64,000 bases of DNA from NCBI RefSeq assembly GCF_954871325.1, contig NC_088777.1, positions 11,943,366 to 12,007,365 of the forward strand, written 5' to 3'. The DNA comes from Gordionus sp. m RMFG-2023 (lineage: Eukaryota; Nematomorpha; Gordioida; Chordodea; Parachordodidae). Shown here one piece after another: positions 1 through 13,041 of this stretch. The notes beneath the pieces were generated by a model, which was not told the DNA's origin, ran no database searches, and worked only from the letters and a program-made list of their open reading frames with translations. Positions within the stretch are counted from its first letter, which is position 1; each line of letters starts with the position of its first letter. A program made the translations under genes and the position numbers.

Positions 1-506
1 GTAATTTGGCCTTAGCCACCATCTATGTAACCATTCCCTTGGACATTTTGCAGTTTTGTTTGACTTCTGTGCTTTAAATTTATATAATATAATTAGTGTT
101 TTCTCGTCCTTTATAGCAGCCTGTACATTCAACTACATATTTATTTGCTTCCCCCCTTTATCAAACTGAATGAGGGCAAGTGCAGCAGTCAGTGTGTGTC
201 GAACTATTAAAAGAAATATATGAAAATTAAAAAATTTAATTTCGCTTTACATTTTTATAAATAAATTGCTGTCTCTATTTTCCCTTATACATGCTCCCAC
301 CTATTAGTAATAACGTGCCCCCGCTGCAAACCTTATGACTTTAGTTTTGTATGTGGGAATATCAAGTAATATAGTAAGTTCAGGATTCGTCCGGTTTAAT
401 TATATTATTGTTTACTTTCGTTAAATTCAAATATGTAATTCACTTTTTCCTTTAAATTAATATTTGTGCTACCAAATGTAACCATATTTGTTGTTATATA
501 ATATAT

Positions 507-1689
507 CCCAGGCGTAGCCAGGATTTTTCTAAGGGGGGGGGGGAATTAAAAAATTACTGGGGGCTTCGCCCCTAGACCCCATTTTTGGCGGGCCTTCGGC
601 CGGGTTATCTTAGTCTATATATAGTCATTAAATATTTTTACAAGATAGGAGGTTTATTTTAATAAAAAAAATAAGCCTGGAACAAATATGAAATATATTT
701 TTATTAGTTTATATAAAATATAATAAATTAATTGTATATACATTAATATAAAAGCCTGGTTAAACAAGTATAAGAAATTTATTTATAAAAAGTAGACATA
801 TAGTTGATATTCCTCTATTATATAGAATTAGTTACAAAATACTAGGTAAAATTCCACTTTTATAGACATATTTGACAGTTAGCGAATATATTACAGTTAA
901 TATTATAACAAATTTTACTAATCAATGCTCTGATAAAAAATATATATTCAATTATTTAACGCCATCTATTTATTTTTAAAAAAATTGATATTAAAAATTA
1001 ATCTTCATATTATTCATCCCACAATGTCTTTAAAAGATATTTTCTGATGTCCTTATCAATATTTTATAGTTTTCTGTAAAATATATAATTCGCTAAATTG
1101 GTAAAAATTACTTGATTGTCATATGATAATTGAAAAAATTAGATATATACAATGACATATATATGTCATTGGATATACTGTAAATCTACGACATATAATT
1201 CCACTGTTTGTATTGAGCTTTAATTTTTTTATTTAATGTATGATTTAGTTTTATCAATAGTTTTATAATTATATTTTACGTTTATTAAGATAAATAAATT
1301 AAAATTACTCACTTTATAAAAAATTATATTTGATATATTACATTATTTAGTAATTTTATGGATCTATTATTAATAATTATAATGCATTTCACTTTTGGCT
1401 TCTATATTACATTTCTTAAACATTTTTGGTTCAATTTTTTTATATATAAATGCTTTTTTCCAAAAATATATAAATTATGATGAATAGTTTTATAAAAAAA
1501 TATCAACTTTTACATTCTTTCTTCCAAATTATTGTTTAAGATATATGCATACATTTTTGGGGGTCAGAGAGTGGGGGGGGGAGGACTAAGAGGGATATTT
1601 TTTTATTAGCTTAAAATGATATTCACAAAAAGTGATAAATTTCTGAAGGGGGAGATTTTCCCTTGCCCCCCCCCTTGGCTACGCCTATG
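507..1689. mobile_element. Non-autonomous hAT-like element, family 'CATAGGCGTAGCC'
   Basis: The ends are inverted: ggcgtagccagg near 511 and the complement ggctacgcctatg ending at 1689. Just inside each end lies a G-run (left) or C-run (right). The interior is AT-rich without a coding frame. A second, shorter member of the family is at 6400-6780 and has an 8-bp target duplication, which is why I place the family in hAT. The duplication here is not clear. Confidence 0.6.
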
Positions 1690-3454
1690 TATCCCAGGCT
1701 ATATGACCCCGGTACAGAAAATATTTGCTATAATTTAAGGACCTCTTTTAATTTAATATTTTTTCTAAATTAAAGGGATCTATATGATTTATCATTAAAT
1801 ATTTTAATCTTTGTGCATTTTACAGATAACACATATAGTTTATTTTACATTAAAATGATTATTTTATGAATATATGAAAGAAATTTATATATAAAGTATC
1901 TATTTGAATCCTGTAAATCTAAGAGAATGTATTTACTGAATGTTAGCAAAGTAAATTATTTTTTTATATTTTTTCAATTTATCATTTGTATAAAAAATTA
2001 TGGGGTTCATCTAAGGGTTTTTTTTATTACCAGTAAATCCGTAAATATTGAAGGTCTATTTCCAATTTATTGATATTTTTCACGAAGTTAGTTTACCTTT
2101 TTTCCTGTTGAATCACTGTAATCCCAGATATGTCTTCTTGTACGCAAATTACTCATATTAAAGACTATATTAGCGTTTAGAATAAAAAATAAATGTAACT
2201 TAAAATAGAAAATATAGAAGGAATAATGCTCCGCATGTAATTTCTATTGTATCGAACAAAAACACAACTCATAAATACGATTTCTTTAAGGTTTGAATTT
2301 CTGTATAAATTAGAACTTTGTAAATCTTTTCATTTAGGTATCACTATATTTATCCATTTTTAATTTAATAAACATTCATAATGTCGCTAACCGTTTTTCT
2401 AATATTTAACAATTCTTATGAAATAATCCAAATTATCTAATAATTCATAAAAAATTATTAATGATATTTTAAAGAATGATAAATAAATAATTAATGCATA
2501 ATAACTGAAAATTAAAATCTATAAACTGTTATAAATATTATTTTTCTATATAATAGCGACTTTGAATAATACATCTTATCTAAACTATTCCTAGAAAATC
2601 TTTTTCTTCCAAATAGCTAAAATTAGATCATATTTTAAAATATAAAATATGTAAAATTTTAATTTGATACTAAATATTCCTTTAATTTTTATTTTTAAAA
2701 GCCCCCCTCCTTCGTCCCACTACCTTTCTGCGAATTCTAATAAACTATAAGTGATAACTTGGTGCATTTTATTTTATAATAATTACTATTTGTATTAGTA
2801 TATATTATTAATTAATAAACACGGTGCTTTTTATAAAAATAATTAATATTAATGTATAATTAAATACTAACTAATCCAAGGATTAAATAAAAAGCAAAAG
2901 TTTTATTGAAAATTTAGCAATTATTAATTTATCCTTGTAATATTCATATTGGTTCCTTAATTAAATATACAATTAATCATATAGTATATGTATTATTTAG
3001 GTATAAAGTCTTAGGTAAATTGTTTTGAACGACGGTATCAATCTAAATTATATTTTTTTTTCTTGCAAAATTAGCACAAGTAACAAACCCGAAACAAATT
3101 TATATATCTGTATAATTAAAATACTATAGCCGCCGCCTTTATATATGATTTATAGGATATGATAATAAATGAATAATCATAAAAAAACAAAACTAACTTA
3201 AAACCCTTCAAACGAAGTGCTTAGAATAATTGGCAAGTATTCTCAAAAAACATCACAAAATTAAAAAATAATTATATAATATACTATAATTTAAATTATG
3301 TGAGATTTCTTAATATGTAATACGAAATCTCATTATATAACAAAAATATAAATTATTTATCTTATTGGTATACCGTTATATTGTGGGTATGGCTTAAATC
3401 TAAAATATATTATTTCAAATAATGATAACTGACATGACATTTTCTTTTTCAATT

Positions 3455-3585
3455 TTTTAAACCTATGCTATAGTTCTGAATAAAGGTAAACACTGAGACT
3501 AAAGTTGAAATTTTTCTAAAATATTATATAGGCTATATTAATTACCTGGTCCACGGAATATATCCGTTGTTCCTAAAAGTGAAGT
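3455..3585. repeat. Diverged dispersed repeat, copy 1
   Basis: Two anchors are shared in order and orientation with 7935-8080: an 'acctatg..ata' stretch followed by 'gagactaaa', and 'cctggtccacggaatat' followed by 'cctaaaag'. Weaker similarity extends leftwards to about 2100. Probably two copies of an old element or segment; the limits are not clear. Confidence 0.5.
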
Positions 3586-4093
3586 GAATTAAGCCTATCT
3601 TAAGTGGCAGCATAATAAATATTTCTTTTAAAAGAAATCTTGTCCTGTTTTTTAAGTTTTGATTATTATTGCATAACATTCAGACGGTTGACAAAATGTT
3701 ACTAATTTTTGTTTCCATAGACAAAATTCATTAATTGTGGGAAGAAAATCTGCGCTCAGATTATCCGAGCATTCTTTAAATATCGCTAAAAATTTATCTA
3801 ACTCGCGTATGAAATTGATATCATTTATGGCTAATCTATATAATTCTTGCTTGCTAAGCAAGTACGCCAGTATTTCAGAATATGCTTTTAAGAAACTCTG
3901 TATCAGGATATATAGAACATCTCGTTATTACATCTTGTTTACGGGTGTGGCTTAGTTTGCTATTGGCTCTAGATTGTTTGAAATATTGTACTATTTTTTT
4001 TTACACTATTCATATTTAAGGCTATTTCTATTAAACAATTGTCAAAAATATAATGCATAATATTAATATATGGCATATACATGCTAGCCTTTC

Positions 4094-4175
4094 GTCATAT
4101 CGGATATTATTTATAAAATGCGGAAGATTTTATTTTCAAAAATTATTCTTTTTTAAAAAAAAAACAAATTAAATT
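4094..4175. repeat. ~80-bp stretch shared with the MITE interior at 54540-54630
   Basis: The run beginning 'atatcggatattattt' and continuing through an A-rich tail is nearly identical to a stretch inside the hAT-type element at 53997-54821. This is probably a fragment of a related element; its ends are not visible. Confidence 0.55.
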
Positions 4176-6399
4176 AGAAAATATAAATTAGAATAAAGAA
4201 TTATATATATAATTTATAAAACAAATACAAATAGTAATATGAAAAATAATCATCTTATTAATGAGGCTACCCATGAGGAAAATAATTTAGTCTTATAACT
4301 AGTAATGGCTAGTCTTTGCCTCAAAAAATAGCCCGATAGGTTCATCTGTAAGTTTACAAATGTTAGAACCAAGTTCCTAAAAAAGGATAAAGCGCTATTC
4401 CCAAAGGTTTTTAAGGTCGTGGAAATTAACGAAATGAATAATAATGAATATGTAGTCTAGAATTTTTTTTAAATATTTAGCAATTTTATTGCTCTTATTT
4501 CTCAGGAATGTTTGGAGTTTGATTGAAGGGAGTGAATGGGTAACATCAATAATCTCAGACCATGAATTAACAGTTCTTTCAAGAAATCGGAGAAATCTAT
4601 CTAGGTGTTTGCTAGATCCGGAAAGAGCTGGGGTTCTAGGATGAAGAGCTGAGTAATTTCAAAGCTCTTAGGACGATTGATTTATATAAATAATATCTAA
4701 CATTGCAACCTTTACAAAAACGACAATGAAGGCTATATTTATCATTTCCTTCAACAGTAGAACTGAAAAATCAAGTTTGAGGTTGCGTTTTAAAACGATC
4801 GCGTGAGTGTGCTTATTTTGATTTATTTGTAAAATTAATCGAGAGAATAACTTCAAGAAAAAAAAACAGATATATTTAGCAGAAAAAGAATAATAGGTGA
4901 TCAGATAATTAGTAAGATGTACAATTGCTTCGCAGCCACCAGAGGTCCCAACACTTAGAAAAGAATTAGAAGTCATGATGCTAATTTTTTACATTTTAGC
5001 CTAAAATTTTTGATATAAATTCAGTTATTCTAATTTATTTTAATTAATACTACTTAATCGTCTAAGGTATTTTTACAATTATATTTATATACTTTTTATT
5101 CTTATTTTTACGTTCGTTCAAATTAATAATTTATGTAAGTGATGTATCGACTTTAAATTCAATTATATAAAATGATAATTAATGATTGATATTTTAAAAA
5201 AAAATGACTTTAATGAATTTTATCATTTTTAAATATAATAAATATAGGTTCACTCCATTCCAACATTCACGCTACAAAATTTTAAAGTGATTTTTTAAAA
5301 AAAATATAATTCTTGCTCTATCTATGAGCCTATTACTATGGAATTAAGTTTGTAAAATCTTAGATGGCTACATTTCGTTGTTCAATGTATGCGATAAAAA
5401 TATCAAATTATCAATATACTTATTTATGTTTAATACTTTTTTTTTAATAAGAGTAATTTTATATAATTTAAAAATGGTATTTCAAATTATCTAAATTTTA
5501 TATTAATTATAATTATAATTATAATTAATATATAATAAATAATAAAATATAGTTCAGGTTTGCTATGATTTATTTTAACAATTTTTCACATCGATATGAA
5601 ATAAGATTTATATTCTTAATTGATATTTTATAATATTAAAAGTGAAAAACAGTGACTATAATCTTAGCTAATCAATAATTATCAATATTTTTTTAACCTT
5701 AAAAATAAACCAGCAGTTTTTAAGGAAGAAATAGCTAGTTACATTGGTATAATCAATAAATCAGGTATTTGTATTGATATTCAAAATATATATAGTTACA
5801 AACAATTTATAAAAAAAATTCTGATTTTAAGTAATTATAAAAAGAGTTGATATAATTTTTCAAATAATTTAAACATTAATTTTATCGAATAAAAATTTAT
5901 TAATTTACATTCTTAAGACTTCTTTTAATAAACTTTTACATTTTATAAAATAGGCTTAACTTAAAATAAATCTTTTGTAAACAAAAAGATCTGTATCATT
6001 TAAATTCCACAACAAATAAGATATAACCGTTGAACACTCAGGCAATTATTCATTGGGGGTAAAATTTTTTACCCGGATATATTATTATAAAAAGGTCTAA
6101 TATTGTACTATTAAAAAACACTTAGATTTCGATATTTTTTTGAACATAACTTATTTAAGATTTTTTTCTTCTACCTCTAAATAATAATACCCCTATTAAA
6201 GATTAAAGATAACTTGTTTAAGGACGATATCAATATATAATATTCTTAATTTAAAAAATGCATAAATTCTTCAATAAACAAGAAAATGTTGGACTAAATT
6301 TTTGCTTAATAAATTATTTAAAAAAATTTAGTATAGAATGTATTGTTAATCTACTATAATACATATTTTACCACCGCAATACAATATATTATTTAAATA

Positions 6400-6780
6400 C
6401 ATAGGCGTAGCCAGGATGTTGCCAAGGGAGGGAGCATTATTAGGTGAGTTTTTCTCCCAAAAATTTTAATGGAGGTCTTTATGTAAGAAAACTATGTTTG
6501 ATTTTTAAAAAAAATTTGGTTTATTTTTCTTTTTTTCTTCTAGATATGTTTTTTTTCTAAGAATTTTATATTATAAAAATTATTTTAAAAATTTATTAAC
6601 TTTAAATAATTTTTTTCTTTCTTTCAAATTTTTGTTTATAGTGATTTATAGTGATATATTGTATAGAGGGTGGGGGTGTGTAGGGTAGGAGGGGGGTGGT
6701 AGTAGTTCAAAATAATACTTAAAATCTAAGACAAATTAACAATGGGAGGTTTTCCTTATCTATTCCTGGCTATACCTATG
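6400..6780. mobile_element. hAT-type MITE with 8-bp target duplication
   Basis: The terminal inverted repeats are cataggcgtagccagga on the left and tcctggctatacctatg on the right. They are flanked by tttaaata (6392-6399) and tttaaaca (6781-6788), an 8-bp duplication with one difference. The 381-bp length and lack of coding capacity fit a MITE. It belongs with the element at 507-1689. Confidence 0.72.
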
Positions 6781-7934
6781 TTTAAACATATATCAGACAT
6801 AATAAGATAAATCAAATATAATTATTAAAATAAATTTATCAATTAACATAGAATAATTGATGTAGTTGTTTAAATTTTATTAATTTCCATTTCTCTGTTT
6901 AAGATAGAGCCTTCGTTGTAGATCTTGGATATTATTCGACTATCATTATTAACATGGCTCCGATCTCTCCTACTTATAATATGTGTGTAACTTGAAATGA
7001 GCATTAAAGGTTTGTAAGTTTCACGAAAATTAATTAGGATAATTTTTCTGGTTAAATTATATTAGTTCAGATTCTAAATAAATATAATAAACTTAATTAT
7101 TTTATAGAACCTTATAAAACATCAGGCCTTTATAGCCTATATATAATTCTGCTAAACCAAATAAATTTTTTAAAATAATATTCTACAACTATAAATGATA
7201 ACTTGATAAACCGATCTCTTAATTTTTTTTTTTAAATTGTAATTTTCAGAATTTTGTTTGTTTTAAATTTATATACATTCGCTATATTTTTATATATTTT
7301 TTTTAAAGGCCTTTGTTTTAAATTCCTTTCTTTTTTAAATAAACTTTACTGTTAAAAAAAATAAATAAAATAATCAAAATATTTATTGGCATAGATTAAT
7401 TAATAAGCACAAAACCCAGGATCCACAATATAAAGCAAATGTTTTTATAATTATTGCAATCAAAATAATTGTATATGTTAATCCCATGTTTAATCAAATA
7501 CATGTACTGTTTATATTCAAATTGATTCCTTTATCAAACACAATTAGTAATAATATATAATATATATTTAAGTTTGAGTATTTTTTTGTAAAATTAAAAT
7601 AGCAAATTCAAAGCAAAATTGCATATTCACAAATATATGTTAATTATATATTGTTAGTAAATATATATATATATCTCCTATCCTAAGTAATAATTGCTAG
7701 ATCAGAAAGACTAAATTGATTAAGCGCCAATAAAACAAAATAGCTTAGAATAAATGATAGAAGTATCTACTATAAATAGATATTGAAATGTATGTATTAT
7801 TACAAAATTGATAAAATTTAAAAAGGCAATTATTAATAACAAGTTTTTTTTTTATTTATATACCATTATGCTCAAGTAGATATGGTTTAAAGTCTAAAAT
7901 TATTTAAAATCATGTAAATTTAGAGTTTTTTTTT

Positions 7935-8080
7935 CTCATAATTTTATACCTATGTTATAATTTCTAATATAGATAAAACTGGAGACTAAAATAATATAGT
8001 GAAATTGATTAGGGTCACTATTATCTAAATTTTATTAAACCTGGTCCATGGAATATTTCTGTACTTCCTAAAAGAAGATA
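7935..8080. repeat. Diverged dispersed repeat, copy 2
   Basis: This is the partner of 3455-3585, with 'cctggtccatggaatat' and 'cctaaaag' in the same order and spacing. Similarity extends patchily upstream to about 6880. Confidence 0.5.
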
Positions 8081-9264
8081 AAGTAAAATATAGTATTCGT
8101 TTTGATATTCTGATCGACATTTTTAATTAGGTCTGATTTATCAAAGGCGATCTAACAACTAACAAGAGTATAATTAACAAATTATCGCGCCACGTTATGT
8201 TTATTTTTATTCAGCCTAAGAAACATATTATTTTAAAATTTCCATAGAAATTATCTAATTATTTAATAATTAGATAGAACTAAATATTATCATACCTATA
8301 GATATTATTAGGATGCCATTTACATAGCCTAGAGTTGATTAAAACAAATATCAATTAAATTCATAAAACCCGTGAGAAAGCTTTCAATTCTCTAAAACAA
8401 TTTAGATCTCAAAAAATTTTATTTTCATAACTATAATATTAAACATAACATTTCATATAGAAATAAAGTAATAAAGCCGTGTTCTGGTTCTACTTATTAT
8501 TAAATAGTCAAATATTTACTGCGACTAAACAGCCTAAAAAGTTAAATAAATACTCAATATTAAAAATTAAAAAACGAGAAAAAAAATATGAAAAATAAAA
8601 ATATCATCAAATGCTTGAAAGAAAACAAAATAGTGTGTTCTAGCTCGAATCCTGGAAAAAACCCCACAGGAAAAATACCTGAAAAATAATCTCCATAGTT
8701 TTTTTTCATGTTTATCAAATTTATTAGAGACCTAATAATAAAGGTATATTTTTATTTGCATTATAATGGATACACTCATCTTTATAAGGTGCAAATTATA
8801 ATTTTTTAATTATAATAATGCAAATATAATATTTAAGTCAAAAAAATATTATAAAAATATATTTAATTGATAAGCTAAATTTTTTTAATGATGATGTTCA
8901 AAGTGTTACTGGGAAAAAATACCCCTAAATAACCCATGTATTTCTTATTTTCGCAAAAATTTATTGCTATAGTAATAAACACAATTAAGTAGACTAAATT
9001 AATTGTAATAAGTAATTATTTTTTTATGTATATAAAACTTAAATTAGATTAATGATTAAGGTTGACATCGAATATTGAAACGCTCTTATAAAATCTGTAA
9101 GGTTTCTTACCCTATCATTTTTTTAAATTAATACCCAGATTTATGGGTGTTCATTTCCAATAAGATTAGAAAAACAATAATTCCATCCTTCACATTGATT
9201 ATTTGTGCGCTCTTCATCAGATAGAGTACTATGATTCACATTTCAGATTTCCATAGAAAATTGA

Positions 9265-9495
9265 GGCTCAATTCGACGTGTCTGGGTATGGGAATTGCCT
9301 CTTGCAACTTCCCTTGATATTGATATAATTTTTATCGAAATAATCAAAAATATCCCGATAAAAATATCCTTACCATTGTTCGTAACCGATCTCAGGAATA
9401 TCATTGCAGCCGCCATATCACATAAGAAAGCCGTCAAATATTCTACAAAAGAAGCTTATAATTTTATCGGTCCTGTATTGACTTTCCAGACCTAG
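9265..9495 (+). other. Open frame that looks exon-like, unidentified
   Basis: The plus-strand frame is open from a stop at 9262 to the TAG at 9493. Its base composition and codon choice are less AT-rich than the flanks. It encodes about 76 residues, with an alternating hydrophobic-charged pattern near 'ITDLRN'-like residues (actual: VTDLRNIIAAAIS). I do not recognise the family. The opposite strand is also open for about 64 codons, so chance is a serious alternative. Confidence 0.25.
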
Positions 9496-10959
9496 CTTCT
9501 GAATTCTATGGGTACTTTGGCACAAATGGTAAAATAATCCTCTAATTATGATGTAGTCCACTAATTAAAAAAGTAGATATATTGATAATCATACCAATGA
9601 TAGTTTTAACCGAGCTCTCAGACTTTTTGAAATCCATGTACATATATAATGGATCTATAAATCACTTTTCTGACATTTAGTCATTATTATTTCGAATATT
9701 TTTCGCAAGTATTTTACAGTACACAATAAACAGCTGTGATAAAAATAACGTTTGATGCTCATGTCATTTTAGCGAAGCCATCCATATACCATACTGTCGT
9801 ATGTTATTAAATTTAAATATTCATCCGTTGCAAACATGATTATCTTCAACATGTGGGTCATTATCAAATAATATAGATTTTTTGAGTTCTGGGAGCCACA
9901 ACTTGCCAATCATCTATAATATTAAAATTTTTGTGAAAATATAATTCAATTTAAACTAATACCTTCAATAACTAGGCCTTCCAAATTCTAAATATTTGTA
10001 GATAGTGATTTGCCTTATGATTTCTTAGAGTTCTTTTAATTAACTCAGATAACAAGTGTGACTTAACGCTTTGGTTTAATTTTACATTAAAATTTTTAAG
10101 GGAGGGACATTTCCGATGGTTTTTTTCCATTGGGTTTTTTTCCGGATATTTTATTTCCTATTACCATTATAAATATATGAGAAATTTATTAAATTATACC
10201 TAATTGGTAAGCTATTACAGCTTTATCGTAGAAATTTTAAAAAAAAATTTATATAATTTGTTTTACAAATTTTTAAAATATTATAAAAAGCAAGGTGATA
10301 TTTCTTCACATGATCTCTAGGTTATTTTCTAACCTTATTTGTTAAAGCTAGATATCACATATGACTATATGAAATCAAAGAGAATATTCTGAAAAAAAAA
10401 ATTTTAAGCTGATTATACACGATTTTGACAGATAAAAAGATTTATTATTATTATTATTATTGAATTTGATCGAAAAACATTAGTGACAACTGTAAAAAAT
10501 ATAAAAAATAAAAATTATCTCATTCATAAAATTTCCCATTTCATAATAATCTGGATGTCGGCAATATTTATCTTATTGCCCGACATTTTGTAAAAAAGTT
10601 GCTGAGATAATGAATGTCTTTATTGTATAGCGGTATCAAAATATTATTCTATTGTCATGTATTTTTTGAAATTTCTTTTAAAACATAAACTAACGAAAGC
10701 TAAGAGGACGAATTCAAATTAGATTCATTCTATTAGTACTGGCTATGGAAATATTCATTATGGGGTTTTTTAAAATATAAGGTGTATTATTTAAAGGAAA
10801 ATCATAATTGAATTCTGTCAATTTGCTAAATCAAATTATTTGTTGATATGCATAAAAAAACCTAAATAAATGAAAGAATATTAATCCTAAAAATGGATGT
10901 AAATTATTTACAGTGATAAAACAAAAACCTGACTGTTTTAAAGAGGCCCTCGACAGTTA

Positions 10960-11400
10960 TGATATGGGATAGTTTGCAGGAAAAGGTGTCAGGTTTTGGA
11001 AAAATCATCTAAATCAGAATATTTTATAGAGCTCATTATTTACCCAATATAAAGTTTTCCACAAGGAGATTTTTTTTACAAGGCAATTTGTTATTCGTCA
11101 AAATCGATTTTCCTAATCAAGCAAAGATTTGTCTATAGCTTGCATCAAATATCAAACTCCTATTTTAATCCAATAGAAAATGTACTGGGCTTTTATAAAT
11201 AACATAGGCAATTATAGACTCAAAACATTGCAATTTAATGACTTGGGAAATTTTTTAGGGGATAATTTTATTAAAGAGAGACATGCGACTTTTATTCGCT
11301 GGAATTAATCTCGACAATATCTTTAAAGGCGATGTAATCAGGTTTATGTATTCGAACAGATATTAGAACAGAAATGGTGATTATTTTGATTTATCGAAAT
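10960..11400 (+). pseudogene. Worn Tc1/mariner-type transposase remnant
   Basis: A stretch at about 11143-11205 reads, in one frame, as the end of a DDE domain: Ser-Tyr-Phe-Asn-Pro-Ile-Glu-Asn (SYFNPIEN), which matches the PYSPYLNPIENVF motif of the transposase at 26208-26987. Upstream and downstream the frame is broken by many stops and shifts. No terminal repeats could be set. Probably an old copy of a relative of the 25-kb element. Confidence 0.45.
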
Positions 11401-11777
11401 TTATTGACTTTCATTATGATTTAAATATCCGTTTCTTTTTAAATTTTTTTATATTTTTTTAAATATATATATTATATTTTTTAAATAATAATATATGCAA
11501 ATTTTTTTAGTCCGGCGTTCTTATAATTTAGGATATTATATATATTTTATTCTTAAATGATATATTTATACTGTATATTAAAAATAATCCATGTCAGATA
11601 TTAAATGCTCGCATAATTTTCGGCACAATATAGGCTTATTTATTTAATATCTAAATATAATTTTATTTTTGTATTTTTAATTTATACTTACAGTATTCAT
11701 TAAGATCTGTTAAAACGAATAAATTATATTATTTTAATGAATAAAATATTAAAATATTCGAATAATTATTAATATTA

Positions 11778-13040
11778 GAGACTAGATCTGTGCGTCTTCA
11801 GCTCATGCCGGAAAAACCGCCGATTGAGATGCGCCATTTTTTTTTATGGCAGCGACGCGGCGTTAAATTTTTTTAGAATTATATCATATTTAGTCTTCAT
11901 CATTTAAATGGAAATTTTATCTAAAATATTTTATCCTGGCAAGTAGAAACGTTACGTAAAATCGGCTAGACCTTAACTGATATCGATAATATAAAAGATG
12001 AATTCCACTTAAAATACAGATTGTAACTGATGCTATGGTAAATATCAAAAGAAGCCAGATTGGGAGATTATGAGCCTAATTTATGCTTAGAACATGGTCT
12101 TCATAATACAGTTATGGCATAATTGCAAGAGTTATGATTAAAAAAAGTAGAGAAGTCTCAGCTATCAGATATCGAGTAATCGATTTGTAAGTGAAATAGA
12201 GGTTGAACATTATAATTGGTTGCAAATTATGAGACAGGCCATATTTTGGATATTGATGATTCTAATCCATACATTGATGAACATTTTATTATCTGAGGCT
12301 GATAATATAAATTGCATTGCACCAACAGATCTAATTAATAAGAAAATCTGAAAATTAAATTGCACTATCCGCTAGCACAGCAAATTAATTATGCTAGAAA
12401 GTAATCAGAGTGTTAGCAAGATTTCTAATCCTATAATATAAATAAATAGGAAAACAATCGAAAACTTTTCAATCCAAATGGGTTGACGAACTTTACACAT
12501 TATTGAATAATTCAGAAATTCTTTCATTCCAAGAATAACAATAAATTTTCTAGAGTTATTATTTCGCAGTAAAATAAAGACACATATAAAAATCGATTGC
12601 TCAAAATATCAATTGTCGAGAAGAAAATATGTAAAAGCTTAGCCATAGGTTTCCAGTTACCAAATTTGAAGTAATTTATTTTATTTTATATTAAATTTTT
12701 ATTAATAAAATTATATATTAAGCATAAGATATTAGCGACACTACTTGATTCGAAATTTCGAAATTGTTATATTTAAATTCAAATTCTAATCGCAATTTTT
12801 AATTAGACATTTAAAACTTTTAAAGCATGACAGAAATAGTTATAGGTTGAAGATATTGGACAAACATCCAATTAATATATCATTATGATAGCTCTTAAAC
12901 ATTCCTTTCCAAGCAATGATTATAGAAAAATTAGCAATCTGACCAAAAATGTCATTTTAACCTTGCTGGATTAATAATCAAGGCAAAAAAAACTTACTTA
13001 TTTCCTACGAATTTAATAAAATACTATTTCTTTATGGTAT
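11778..13040 (+). pseudogene. Decayed hAT transposon remnant
   Basis: The left end begins 'tagatctgtgcg' followed by a GC-rich subterminal stretch resembling the start of the hAT remnant at 28397. Near 12722-12765 one frame reads Ile-Leu-Ala-Thr-Leu-Leu-Asp-Ser-Lys-Phe (ILATLLDSKF), a stretch usual in hAT transposases of the ZBED type. Stops are frequent in all frames. The right end was not found, so the limit is approximate. Confidence 0.45.
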
Positions 13041-13041
13041 C

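Larger units (their letters stand above)
1690..6399. other. AT-rich intergenic stretch without supportable genes
   Basis: Short open frames here (for example near 3652-3955 and 4668-4976) lack recognisable motifs and overlap on both strands, so I do not call genes. A perfect 34-bp A/T palindrome lies at 5499-5532. Parts of 2100-3620 recur, diverged, at about 6880-8130. The stretch 4094-4175 recurs inside the element at 53997-54821. Confidence 0.5.
6781..10900. other. AT-rich stretch, mostly uninterpreted
   Basis: The stretch holds repeat copy 2 (7935-8080), a possible exon-like open frame (9265-9495), inverted A-rich/CCC stretches at 8653-8681 and 10107-10143, a hairpin at 10555-10586 and a (TTA)n run near 10441. 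I see no host gene with recognisable motifs. Confidence 0.4.

Noticed and set aside
1-75. 24-codon open frame at the window start (NLALATIY...) with a 20-base resemblance to Nup188 coding sequence at 63474-63493
   Set aside because: Too short to support a gene end; the resemblance covers only about 20 bases and no intron or poly(A) signal supports it.
4668-4976. 102-codon minus-strand frame
   Set aside because: Hydrophobic, Phe/Leu/Ile-rich translation typical of AT-rich noise; no motif, no supporting composition change.
8636-8660. tRNA B-box-like 'gctcgaatcctgg'
   Set aside because: No matching A box, acceptor stem or cloverleaf could be drawn around it. The same holds for similar GTTCGAA pieces at 13950, 17945 and 19036.
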